The position numbers were made by a program, and so were the translations under genes. Below are positions 38,727 through 47,705 of a stretch of 64,000 bases of DNA, in pieces (positions within the stretch are counted from its first letter, which is position 1; each line of letters opens with the position of its first letter). The DNA is from Ornithodoros turicata (Eukaryota; Arthropoda; Arachnida; Ixodida; Argasidae), in the NCBI RefSeq assembly GCF_037126465.1, contig NW_026999353.1, positions 62,001 through 126,000 of the forward strand. Direction: 5' to 3'. The notes under the pieces were generated by a model. That model was not told the DNA's origin and ran no database searches. It was given only the letters and a program-made list of their open reading frames with translations.

Positions 38727-39452
38727 ATCCTGCTGCTTGGCTCGTGACGATTTCTCGGCACGTGTGCTTCTTTGTGTCCATGCTGCAGCCTCCTGGAGTG
38801 TCGGCCATACGGGGTCCGGCGTTCCAGTGCTTGCTGTACGTGTGGGTAGGCGACGGAGCAGCCGGGGTACCAGGGACCGCAGTCGGTGGGCGATCTGGGT
38901 GACTCCTTCGAAACTGGGGTGGAGGCCGTCAGCTGCAAGGACTCTGGTTGGGGGCTGTCGGTGGAAACCATGGTCCAGGAAATACAGGTCACGGGCACCT
39001 CGGCACAGGGTCATCAGTCGTTGGTTGAACGCAAATGCCCGGGGATTGCACTGGAATTCGCGTCGCCTGTCAAGATAAGGACGACGGCGGTTGTAGGATC
39101 TGGGTAAGATGAGGGTACATACCACAAGTTCGATGTTTCCCCGAGAGCGAATGTGGTCGATGAGTTGCACATAGCGACGGATGGCCATGTCGGGATCGGT
39201 GTCCGGCATGTCATTCGTCCCACAGTGCAACACCACGACACGAACACTTGCGGGCAGCTGGTCCACCTCTTCTTTGAAGTCTGCGATTCGGCCTCCGCTC
39301 TTGGACACGAACATTGTCGGGGCAGTACGGGATCTGGGGTCGAAGTGGAAACGGAGATATTTAGTTTGTGAGTCACCAAGTACAGCTATAACAGGAGCAT
39401 AAAAAGGGTACTTCCTGATGGGCATCTTCGGTCCTCCTCTGTCGGTGGTCAT
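38724..39452 (-). CDS. PLE ORF1: SGNH/GDSL hydrolase
   Basis: 242 codons, starting at the first ATG after an in-frame TAA five codons upstream and only 10 bp inside the tandem-unit junction. SGNH blocks are visible: block I VLGDSQT with Ser28, block II Gly at 53-54, block III HCGTND with Asn80, and block V DGLHPS with Asp175 and His178. All four catalytic-set residues are present, so an active esterase or acetylhydrolase fold is likely; the substrate is unknown. The last 30 residues are basic and low-complexity. The stop is TGA followed by CTAG, in frame with the RT ORF. SGNH modules occur in ORF1 of some CR1-type LINEs and in PLE-derived giant elements of bdelloid rotifers. Here the two flanking copies of the PLE show the domain is inside the unit, not a neighbour. 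Confidence 0.9.
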   Translation of the reverse strand: MTTDRGGPKMPIRKYPFYAPVIAVLGDSQTKYLRFHFDPRSRTAPTMFVSKSGGRIADFKEEVDQLPASVRVVVLHCGTNDMPDTDPDMAIRRYVQLIDHIRSRGNIELVVCTLILPRSYNRRRPYLDRRREFQCNPRAFAFNQRLMTLCRGARDLYFLDHGFHRQPPTRVLAADGLHPSFEGVTQIAHRLRSLVPRLLRRLPTRTASTGTPDPVWPTLQEAAAWTQRSTRAEKSSRAKQQD

Positions 39453-39461
39453 CGTAGAAAT

Positions 39462-40460
39462 AGATTAGAAGCTTAGGAGGGCGGTTGACCACGAGAATGA
39501 AATAAGCAGGAAAAATCAGAAGACGACAAAGAGCTTACAGGAAAACACAAAGGGGAGTTTATTAACACATATAGGGATAGGGGTCGACGTTTCGGCAGTC
39601 AGCGCTGCCTTCGACGGGACTGGGGTTTGGTGACAAGAACAAGCTTTATATATGGGAGAGGGTTATGTACAAGGGAAAGAGAGCAGCGCATGCGCTTTTG
39701 TCATGACTAACATAGGTTGGTGACTAAGTGAGAGGGGAATGACCGGGTCTGTGCAGCAGGACCTTGAGGAAATACCCGTGAGCCTGAAAAAGAGACAAAA
39801 GAGTGTATGTATTGTGCTGGATTAGGAATGCAGGTTGCGAATAGTAGAAAGGATTCCTCGATCTTCGTTTATCTGACACTGGAATTTATGAATGAGATAA
39901 GACTCGCGCTGTTCCCTGAGCCGCTGGGAAAGAAAGCCTGACTGCAGGATGAAAATAGATATATTGGTGATTGAGTGTCCTGGTTTACTGAAATGGCGCG
40001 ACACTGGCAGATTAGGTTTCTTCGCGACGTCAGATTTGTGGTTATTGAATCGCGTTCTAAATGAAGTAGCTGTCTGTCCGATATATTGGGCGTTGCATTC
40101 ATTACATTGAAGAAGATAGACAACATTGGAAGAATTACAGTTAAAGTCGCCATTAATGTTGACCCGATAATTAGAATTGGTACTATCTGCAGAGTTAGCG
40201 GCTTGCATTGATTTACAAATTTGGCATCTAGTTGCATTACAAGGGTGGCAACCAATGTTATTTTCTGGAAGTTTGTTAATTTTGGCATTTACTAGTCTGT
40301 CTTGGATGTTCCGCGCCCGGCGATAACTTACGCGCGGTGGCTGTGAGAATATTTCCTTCATCCGATCAGATTGTGAAAGAATTGTGTAGTGGCGGTTGAG
40401 TATCCGGCTAATGTTAGGAACGCTGCCATTGAATGTGACAGTGAGATTTACTGCAGAATT
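39462..40460 (-). pseudogene. Upstream partial PLE copy (endonuclease end, pseudo-LTR)
   Basis: Minus-strand frame 40595-39822 encodes the last roughly 210 residues of the RT-EN protein, identical by eye to the full copy apart from one Pro to Arg change near the C-terminus. It is joined upstream to a (TA)n-derived Ile-Tyr run from the microsatellite. Truncated by its position in the tandem, it probably serves as promoter and leader for the full unit. Near 40459-40470 a 12-bp piece ending CTGCAGAAT is duplicated at the junction with the (TA)n tract. Confidence 0.9.
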
Positions 40461-40467
40461 TACTGCA

Positions 40468-40504
<37 letters not shown>

Positions 40505-40509
40505 TGGAA

Positions 40510-40581
40510 CGATGCGACAGCACCAGAGGACACGTGTTTCGCCGTGTTTGCGTCTCGTCAGCTCTGGGTAGCTGCGCATCG
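40510..40581 (-). ncRNA. Type I hammerhead ribozyme, copy A
   Basis: Minus strand: stem I strand ending CCAGAG, core CTGACGA, stem II GACG-CAAACA-CGGC (one mismatch, an A where copy B has C), GAAA, self-complementary stem III CACGTG, cleavage triplet GTC, and stem I return starting CTCTGG and closing with CGCATCG. The core is fully canonical (CUGANGA and GAAA). Confidence 0.9.
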
Positions 40582-40715
40582 TTCAGAATTGGCAAACCAG
40601 GGGTCGCTCAGCGAGCAATATACACCAGGGAGGGTGACTGAGCACTCCTCAATGCCACAGTGCAAGCCAGTGAATTATAATGAGGGGGAAAAGCCATTAA
40701 ATAAACAAGTAAATG

Positions 40716-40933
40716 ATGCTAGACGTGTTTTTAATTCAAAATTACAGATTAAGATGGCTTCTATGGCTGCACGCAGAGAAACAGATACTCATGGAACGAT
40801 GCGACAGCACCAGAGGACACGTGTTTCGCCGTGTTTGCGGCTCGTCAGCTCTGGGTAGCTGCGCATCGTTCGGAGTTGGCAAACCAGGGGTCACTCAGCG
40901 AACGTAATTTTGAATTAAAAACACGTCTAGCAT
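40716..40933. repeat. 30-bp perfect inverted repeat at retrozyme end
   Basis: 40716-40745, inside the monomer body, is an exact reverse complement of 40904-40933, which lies where the second retrozyme copy breaks off and the Gypsy sequence begins. It looks like a snap-back or template switch during reverse transcription or repair at integration. Confidence 0.95.
40797..40868 (-). ncRNA. Type I hammerhead ribozyme, copy B, canonical
   Basis: As copy A, but stem II is perfect (GCCG-CAAACA-CGGC). Core CTGACGA and GAAA, stem III CACGTG, cleavage triplet GTC. Stem I pairs CCAGAG with CTCTGG and CGATGCG with CGCATCG. By sequence this is the best-preserved hammerhead in the window and is expected to cleave, probably as a dimer because stem III is only three pairs if folded singly. 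Confidence 0.93.
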
Positions 40934-40934
40934 G

Positions 40935-42058
40935 ACGTTTCCACCGGTACGCCGCGCCCCTTCGTACCGGCCACACTTCAGCGCAGGGTCTTCGACACTC
41001 TTCACTCCCTTGCCCATGGTGGCGTCCGTGCCACCCACCACCTCATCTCATCATGATACGACTGGCCTGGCATGAGGAATCATATCCGCAAATGGACCCA
41101 GTCTTGCGTCCCATGCCAGCGTGCGAAAGTGTAGCGTCACACGACCTCCCCCCTTGCCGCCTTCCTGCCCCCGGATCACAGGTTTCACAACATTCACGTG
41201 GACATCGTCGGCCCGCTTCCTTCATAACACGGTTACTGCTACCTACTCACCTGCATAGACAGGTACACTCGGTGGCCCGATGCCGCTCCTATGGTGGACG
41301 CCACCGCCGAAACTGTATGCTTCACCTTACTGCACACCTGGGTCGCACGTTTCGGGACCCCAGCCGAACTCATAACTGACCGAGGAGCACAATTTGAATC
41401 CTCCCTATTTCGCTGCATGCTCAAAATGTTGGGAACAACCAGGTATCGCACAACCGTCTATCATCCCGCCGCCAACGGGCTCGTCGAGAGATTCCATCGT
41501 CATCTGAAATCTGCCATCATGGCATATGAGCATCGCACCCACTGGCATAATCACCACCCCTTGATACTCTTCGGTATTCGCTGTGCCGCCAATGCGGACT
41601 CACACTGCTCCCCCGCGGACATGGTCTACGGATCGAGCCTCCGAATTCCGGGGCAGCTGCTTCTTGCCCCTCGAGACCACTTGGACTCGCCCCTGGACTT
41701 CCTCGCCCGACTCCAGTCCACTCTCTCCCAACCTCGGCCTCTCCCGGTCCGAAAATCCGTCGGACGACCATTCTATATACCCCGAGAACTCGCCTTCGTC
41801 ACCCACGTTTTCGTACGTTCGCCCCCCCGTACACCGATCCTTGGAAGCCCCCTACACCGGCCCCTGCCGCGTCATCGCCCGCGGTTCCGTATCCTAGTCA
41901 ACGGTAAAGAGCAACCAGTCGACATCGATAGGCTCAAGCCCGCCTACCTCCAAGACGATCCACCGCCAGACGCAACTACTACCGCTTCCAGCTACAACCG
42001 AGATGAAATCAATTGCAATATAGCATATGCTGGAGGGCACTCCCTAGGGGGGCATTAG
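40935..42058 (+). pseudogene. Ty3/Gypsy integrase fragment
   Basis: An integrase zinc-binding HHCC region is readable at about 41000-41120 (His pair in HSLAHGGVRATHH, then CVPC). The catalytic core has VDIVGPLP (Asp at 41201), LITDRGAQF (Asp at 41378) and NGLVERFHR (Glu at 41486), the D-D-E triad of retroviral-type integrases. The main open frame is 41291-42058. Stops near 41120 and 41225 and a frame shift between about 41830 and 41885 (APYTGP is in another frame) show decay. Gag, protease, RT and LTRs are absent. The last codons, from about 41998, are actually the terminal repeat of the next element. Confidence 0.9.
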
Positions 42059-42783
42059 CAGACTCCTAAGGCAGTGTCTTAATTAACTTTCAATGATTAA
42101 CTTTTTATTATAAAAGCTACGAAGTTGCTCCAATGAGAACATCTGATCTCTTCGGTCACCAGATACCAAAGCCGTTTTCAGAACAAAAATCCGTTCGATA
42201 GATCGTCCGCAAAAAATTTGTGAAGGAACGCCATTTTTTCTTTATTTTATTCATTGCGCATCTCTAGAGACGCGTCTTTCCTTCGCCCCCAATACGAGAG
42301 GATGAAAGAGCACGCTATCGCCTCTTACGTCCTGGAAAAAGATTAAAAGAAAACAGAAAATGCAGCCCAAGATAAGGGCAGTCGCGATAGAGTCACCCGA
42401 TAGATTTGTGTTTTTGTTTTGTTTCCGCAAGTTAAAGCTAATCTTCGACGCATGAGGCGGCACTGTGCTCTTTCACTCTCTCACACTGGGGGTAAAGGAA
42501 AGCCGCTTCTTTGAAGATCCGCAATAAACCAAATAAAGAAAAAAAAACGCGCTCCTTCACGATTTTTTTGCGGACGATCTACCGAACGGATTTTTGTTCT
42601 GAAAACGGTTTTGGTATCTGGTGACCGAAGGGATCAGATGTTCTCATTGGAGCAACTTCGTAGCTTTTATAATTAAAAAGTTAATTATTGAAAGTTAATT
42701 AAGACATTGCCTTAGGAGTCTGTTAATGCCCCCCTAGGGAGTGCCCTTCAGCATATGCTATATTGCAATTGATTTCATCTCGG
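41998..42783. mobile_element. Long-TIR (foldback) MITE, 786 bp
   Basis: Terminal inverted repeats of about 240 bp (41998-42240 and 42545-42783) start CCGAGATGAAATCAATTGC and are about 95 percent alike by eye. The roughly 300-bp centre has a smaller inner inverted pair (about 42297-42312 against 42462-42480) and no coding capacity. It truncates the Gypsy integrase. No clear target duplication is visible at the ends, so the superfamily is unassigned. Confidence 0.88.
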
Positions 42784-43960
42784 AAAAGTGATTGATATAT
42801 TTTTCAAAAATCTGTTCACACTTAGCGTGGACATCCTGTATGATATCAAACACACGAGCCCTGTCAAAAAAAAAACACACAAAAACTGACATGTTTGTGT
42901 TGCAAACGAACTGGTCTTACAATACAGCGCCTGTTTGTGACACAAACGTCGTGGGAGAGTGTCAGTTTCGCTTTAACGGTGCTATGTGCCAGCGATTATT
43001 TCTATTCCGATTATTGCTAGGGTGGGCACCCTCTGTATAGCTGAGTGTGATTAGTATATTATAGTATATGTCACTTATGGACTACTGCCCAATACTGTCG
43101 CTGATTCGCCTAATTCTTATATGTATTCATGTATACGTCATAGACATTAGTACTCCTAACAGTTTGCAGTTACTATCTGTTGCTATTTCGTAACTCGAGA
43201 AAATACAGTCATTGTTTCAGGGCACGACCTTTTCGGCAAGAGAAAGGAAGTCTAAAAAGGTAGTAAATAAAGAAAAAATACGAAAAATAGTTTTTATGTT
43301 CATGCACAACACGCCGAGTTTTGCACTTAATTCCGTGTGAACCGTTATTTGAACCGATAACCGGTACTTTTACCGGTTTAGTTCCGGTTCAGCTCCAAGA
43401 TGGCGTCGGCCCTTTCGGTTCGGTTCCGTTCCGGTTTTGGTTCAAGTTCGGATTCGGTTCGACTCTCTGTGACAGTGAACGGTCTCCGTTCGAAATATCA
43501 GTGGCTGTCGTCTTCAGACCCTTCCCTTCGTATTGTCTGCTTGTTTGGCTCATCTTGGCTAACTACCCCTTGCAAGGTAAATATAAATGGTAGCGAAGGC
43601 GGGAAAAATACGAAATATGTGTTAGCAACCCTGCTCCCTTCGTGATACACATGTGAGCATAGTTGTTGAGGGGCAAACTACGAAGGCAACCAAAAATAAT
43701 TTAATCGTAGACGCGAATAGTACGTGTACTAATGCAATATGCATGTTTTTAATATAGCAATTCGCGCGGTCTGCCAGTAATACGTAAGATTATAGACAGC
43801 GCCGAGTACACTTCCGGTTCCTGTCCCTCTCCATGTTGTTAGCTGTGAGTTTGTCGTACGTTGACTGCGCACTTTGTGACTGTTCAAAGCCGTTTTCTTC
43901 GCCATCGTCGTCTTTTGAATTTCAAACCACAAAGTCCAACACGGGACATTCTTCGGAGGA
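42784..43960. other. No gene recognised; GGTTC-rich patch
   Basis: 43340-43470 is dense in AACCGG/CCGGTT and GGTTC words, giving a low-complexity, partly self-complementary patch. The rest has only short frames. Part of 43800-43960 may be the 5' leader of the exon at 43961. Confidence 0.4.
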
Positions 43961-44217
43961 ATGCAGGACAGTAGCCAGCTATTGCTTTATTTGAGTGTCA
44001 AGAATGTGGACAGTACTTTGGAGCTGTCGGTTCCTCTTCCTACCTTTGCGACGTTTGTGGGTGCGTGTGAGGAAGCCTTCAAAGCCAACGTCAAGACATT
44101 CCTCACGTCCTAAGCGGTCAGGTCCAAGCTGCGTGAAGTGTTGGACACACTGGTGCCAAACACATTGAGTTTGTGTTCTCCATCGGTGTATGATGATCTA
44201 TTTAACTTTTTTCTGAG
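43961..44217 (+). pseudogene. Candidate first coding exon with one in-frame stop
   Basis: From ATG at 43961 a protein-like frame runs 50 codons (LYLSVKNVDSTLELSVPLP, then FVGACEEAFKANVKTFLTS) to TAA at 44111. The same frame then continues for 35 more codons (AVRSKLREVLDTLVPNTLSL, VYDDLFNFFL). The continuation looks like natural protein, so the stop is probably a point mutation, for example of AAA. A possible donor, GAG-GTGACT, is at 44217/44218 (phase 2). It lies 1.5 kb upstream of the first zinc-finger exon on the same strand, but the phases do not match directly (the finger exons need phase 1), so any link would need another exon. Function unknown. Confidence 0.45.
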
Positions 44218-44221
44218 GTGA

Positions 44222-45680
44222 CTGTTCTGGTTTGCACGACAAAGGAATTAGGAAATACGAAGTAGTACGTTATCTCAGAAGGCACTCCAGCAGGCAGCCA
44301 GACAGTTCGTTATCTCTGCACGTTGCAGTTATGTAACCAGAAGTTGTTTTTCATGCAAAAGGATATGCATGATTCTGTTGTCTATCCAATGCTTTCAGTT
44401 GTAACCTAGATCACACATGATCTCTCGTAATTCTTTCATTCCCGTGTAGCGCACGATTTGTCAAAGTTCACTTTTGCACATAGCTCTTGTGCTATTTGTA
44501 AATGGACAGCCATGCAGAGTTCAGTGGTCTGTGCCTATTATGTTTAGTGTATGTACACCTGTGTACATAGATCCTTGGCACGTAATTTTATATTTTGAAT
44601 CCTGCGCTGAGTTCAGTAATTGTCTGTACAACCGCCAGTATGTAGGGGCACTTATGTGCAGGGCTAAGCACCTTGTGCAGCTTGGAAATCTACACCACAT
44701 GGCAAAATGTGCACAAAATAGCAGAAGCACAGAACACTGTCAATGCTTTGACATGCCTTTAATACAAAAATGCTGTTGTAATCAAAGTAGAAGTAGTCAT
44801 CAGCAGGGTGTGTACACACTGAACAACGTCGTCATTGCTGTAGGCTGATATTACAATGCATAGCATTCGTTACAATGCCAAAAACTGTGGGCAGAATTAG
44901 CACCACACAGCATGCAAATATCATATAATGTGATCTTCACGTGCCAAATATGTTCACTTCCACCCTCTTTGTACGAGAGATATGTGGAAAGTTTCCGATG
45001 TGCATGGGGACAGCTATAGCAGCATGCATTGGACATTAAGGTGCTGGGCCCCACCTGTGTTTGCAGGAATTTGTACATTATCCGTTCGTGCTTATTCAGT
45101 ACATGGACTGTCATACTGGTTATTTTGCACATTATTCTGTCATGGGTATTTATTATGAAAGATGGAAGTCACTGAAAAGCCAGTGCGTTCCAGCCTCAGA
45201 ACATCAATTGTGTCATGTTGGTATTTATACTGTTTACAACGGCATGGCGAATTTACCTGTGAAAAAAGAAAGCAAGCCTCCACCTGGTCTCCTGTGTCCT
45301 TTGTTGCACTCATGTCGCTAGTGTTGATTCTTCTCTGTTTACATATTGTTTAAGAGTTTTTGCTCTTGGATTAGCTTTCAACAGCGATTGTGATATTCCG
45401 AGGCTCGACATCGCGATGGAAGGAACGCGCAGCGCCCGCGCTATACGTAATGGTGATGTACCAGGTGATGTCATTATGACGGAATTTGTAGTTTGGATGG
45501 ATGGCGCTGACGGTCTTTATCATGACCGCCCTTGAAGACGTGGTGGCCAATGCAAGCTTGGCTACCATTTATATTTACCTTGCCCCTTGTCTACAGGAAC
45601 TTGTCTGATGTCTGTTGCACCTTCTTCTTTTCCTTGCTGTGCCCGTACCTACTACTAACTGGAAATCGTTTCTCCGTCTT
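44222..45680. other. Likely intron or intergenic; SINE scrap at 45150-45178
   Basis: No convincing coding sequence. 45150-45178 carries, on the minus strand, the TTCAGTGACTTCCATCTTTC body of the SINE family seen at 14850 and 21885. Confidence 0.5.
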
Positions 45681-45682
45681 AC

Positions 45683-46105
45683 AGGCATCAAAGGCTCCCA
45701 TTGCGAACACGCATTCGGTCCAGAGGAGTCTCCAGGGAAGCGACAGAGGAAAGAGACTCACCGCTGTCGCTTCAGAAGTTACTCGAGCTATCACATGCCC
45801 AACGTTAAAAAGCACGAGAAAATTCACACCGGGAAGAGGCACTACATGTGTCAACTGTGCTTCAGTGGATTTTCGGAACAGAGCAACTTGTACGCGCATT
45901 CAACAAGAGTTCATCAATCTCAGAGGAGTCGCACCTACTCGGAGTGAAAAACCTGCGTGTTGGTGTTGACCTTGCATGGCGAACTGCTACTGGGAACGGG
46001 ACAGAGAGAAGAGACGCACCTACTCAGTCTGCGGGAGAGCACTCGTACGGGAGGATCAGACACAGTACCATTCGGATGAGGTATACCGCCGTTGGGGTTG
46101 AAGTC
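45683..46105 (+). pseudogene. C2H2 zinc-finger terminal exon, copy A (decayed)
   Basis: It follows a splice acceptor (CCGTCTTACAG) in the same phase as copies B and C. The frame encodes HRCRFRSYSS...HEKIHTG, a finger whose second Cys is Arg, then one intact finger YMCQLCFSGFSEQSNLYAHS. The following VH-linker is intact, but the next finger is broken: the text RSRTYSE stops at 45947, and the similar RRRTYSVCGRALVRED appears about 80 bp on in another frame at about 46010-46060. This suggests a small internal duplication or insertion. It is a member of the local duplicated family and no longer able to make the full finger array. Confidence 0.75.
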
Positions 46106-46112
46106 TGTGGTT

Positions 46113-46528
46113 CAGGGTGACCACCAACCTGGAAGACCTGGGAAACAGGGAATTGCCCGGGAATTTTGACGCGACCGGAAAAGTCGGGGGTATTGTCAGA
46201 GAAATTTGGCCAAAAACTGGCTAAAGTCGGGGAAAACCGCGGGCAAGTGCCGAGATGATGTGCGACGGATCATGAGCGTCGACCGGTGCTTGAGAGGCGA
46301 TACCGCGGCAGTGTTATCGCGAGTAGCAGTTCCCCAGTATACGATGATGGCAGAAAAGTGGGAAAGCCTCGCTAATACTTAATATAGATGGACTGAGGGA
46401 TCTGTATCAGAACATAGGAGCATGTACCAAGTTCCCTTTTAGTTTTCGTCAGGGAATTCGCTCGAAATAGTCAAGGAAAACCTGGAACAGTCAGGGAATT
46501 TGAAGTCTGTAGTTTGGTAGACACCCTG
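46113..46528. mobile_element. hAT-like MITE, 416 bp
   Basis: It starts CAGGGTGACCACCAAC and ends GTTTGGTAGACACCCTG, inverted ends with a CAG...CTG boundary typical of hAT. Flanking octamers GTCTGTGG (46103-46110, two bases before the end) and GTGCGTGG (46529-46536) are similar but not identical, so the target duplication is uncertain. The interior has repeated GGGAA words. Non-coding. It sits just downstream of the decayed zinc-finger copy A. Confidence 0.7.
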
Positions 46529-46822
46529 GTGCGTGGGTTTGTTTCCTTGACTCGAGGTGCTTAGGAGTAAGCGCTGGACGTGCTCAAGAGTTGACTCCCG
46601 ATTACCCTCTTCTCGATGCGGGACACTGGAATCGATCGCGTGTTACAGTTCTCGTATGTCACGACTCCCATGCGTAGGTCGCACGAGGTGAATAAATGAG
46701 TACAAGGTGTGGCGAGCTGTTGAGGCTGTCGTCTGCATCAATATATAATTTGTTGTTGTCCTGAGGGAAAGCTTTTTCACTATTTCTCAGGCGTTCAGTC
46801 TGTTATCTGTATGAATATGTAC

Positions 46823-46955
46823 CTTGCATTGTTAACCTTGGAGAAACTTTTGTGTTTAAATTTGGGAGGCATCAAAGTGTCTTCTTGCACTGGTATCCCT
46901 GGAGCAACTTTTTTTCATTGCATATTTGAGGCATGAAGCATCAACATGTTCTCTT
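46823..46955. repeat. Two-copy degenerate tandem repeat, about 63 bp
   Basis: 46823-46885 and 46886-46955 share a pattern of TTGCA, CCTGGAG-AACTTTT, TTTGAGGCAT and CATC at the same spacing. It is probably part of the repeated 3' flank of zinc-finger copy A. Confidence 0.6.
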
Positions 46956-47324
46956 GGGGTGTTGCTCCAGTTGACAAGGCTGTGATTTTCTTTTTCTTGC
47001 GGGTTTTTAAAAGAAAGTCTGCTTCATGTATCTTCCATTTAACATTGTGTTTGCATCTTAAGTGTACCTGGCAAAGGTTCACGAGACAGAGCTATTCCAC
47101 GAGTGAGGAAGGCAGCAGTGCTCGTTTGGCAACTGTTCCGATGATAACCAAAAGGAATGTTCAATTACATGATGGCTCTCTTCATACAGGAACCATATGT
47201 CCATAATCAGTTAAAAGCATCACCAAAAGCATCACCATCAGGAGAAGGAAGATAAGTGCTCTACAAGCAGATGCGGACCCAATGACGAATATGTTCTACA
47301 AGTATGTGCGAGACTTCGCTGAAA

Positions 47325-47705
47325 AGGACACTCATATTGAAAGGATTGCTCACAAATGATTTAACGCACAAACATCCATATTCCTGCACATATAGTGTGG
47401 GTGACGTCACCAGGTCAGACTCGCTCATGAGTGTGCGCATGTCTTTTTCGTGGCAAGGATGTATCTTAAATGTTAATTATGTTAATAATGCCTGGTTTGC
47501 TTATCAAGATTACTTTTAGATTACTTTTTGATTACTGAGATTTACTTTTTTATTCATTGCACACATTGAAGAGGTTGCTTCTCGCAAACGCTTTGACACA
47601 CAAACGTCCATATTCCTGCATATTGGATGTGAACAACCTTACGTGGTCAACGTTGCTGGTGATTATGCACATGCCTGTTCATGGCAAGGATGTATTGTTA
47701 AATAT
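47325..47705. repeat. Diverged direct duplication, about 240-bp offset
   Basis: 47325-47480 and 47565-47705 share CACAAACRTCCATATTCCTG and GGCAAGGATGTAT blocks in the same order. No coding potential recognised. Confidence 0.75.

Larger units (their letters stand above)
35604..40460 (-). mobile_element. Young Penelope-like element with partial tandem copy
   Basis: A full unit of 3858 bp (39461-35604) is preceded, in transcription order, by a partial copy (40460-39462) corresponding to 36602-35604 of the full unit, i.e. the 3' end of the coding region and the 3' UTR. In the stretches I compared the copies differ at about two positions (35619/39470 region and 36009/39867). This head-to-tail layout with a truncated upstream copy is characteristic of PLEs, where the upstream part acts as a pseudo-LTR. 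The unit encodes an SGNH hydrolase ORF and an RT-endonuclease ORF. It is bounded by (TA)n tracts at 35576-35603 and 40471-40500. Confidence 0.93.
40502..40903 (-). mobile_element. Retrozyme-like element, 287-bp monomer
   Basis: Two hammerheads in the same orientation lie 287 bp apart (40510-40581 and 40797-40868) with one non-coding monomer body between. The element starts right at the (TA)n tract. This is the layout of metazoan retrozymes: small, non-coding, circular-RNA-producing elements thought to be mobilised by PLE machinery. The body shares a CACAGTGCAAGCCAGT-like box with the monomers at 63 kb (CGCAGTGCAAAGCCAGT). Confidence 0.85.

Noticed and set aside
36531..39402. Plus-strand frames opposite the PLE ORFs
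   Set aside because: Antisense shadows of the SGNH and RT-EN ORFs; no independent motifs.
40389..40641. Open frames with Ile-Tyr runs around 40,470-40,500
   Set aside because: They are the (TA)n microsatellite read in frame with PLE or retrozyme sequence.
41998..42783. Tc1/mariner assignment of the long-TIR element
   Set aside because: No TA dinucleotide target duplication is visible at either end and there is no transposase, so the superfamily is left open.
43993..44065. A CQECG...CDVCG zinc-ribbon-like reading in the third frame over the candidate exon
   Set aside because: That frame is short and closed on both sides, while the ATG frame is protein-like on both sides of its single stop.
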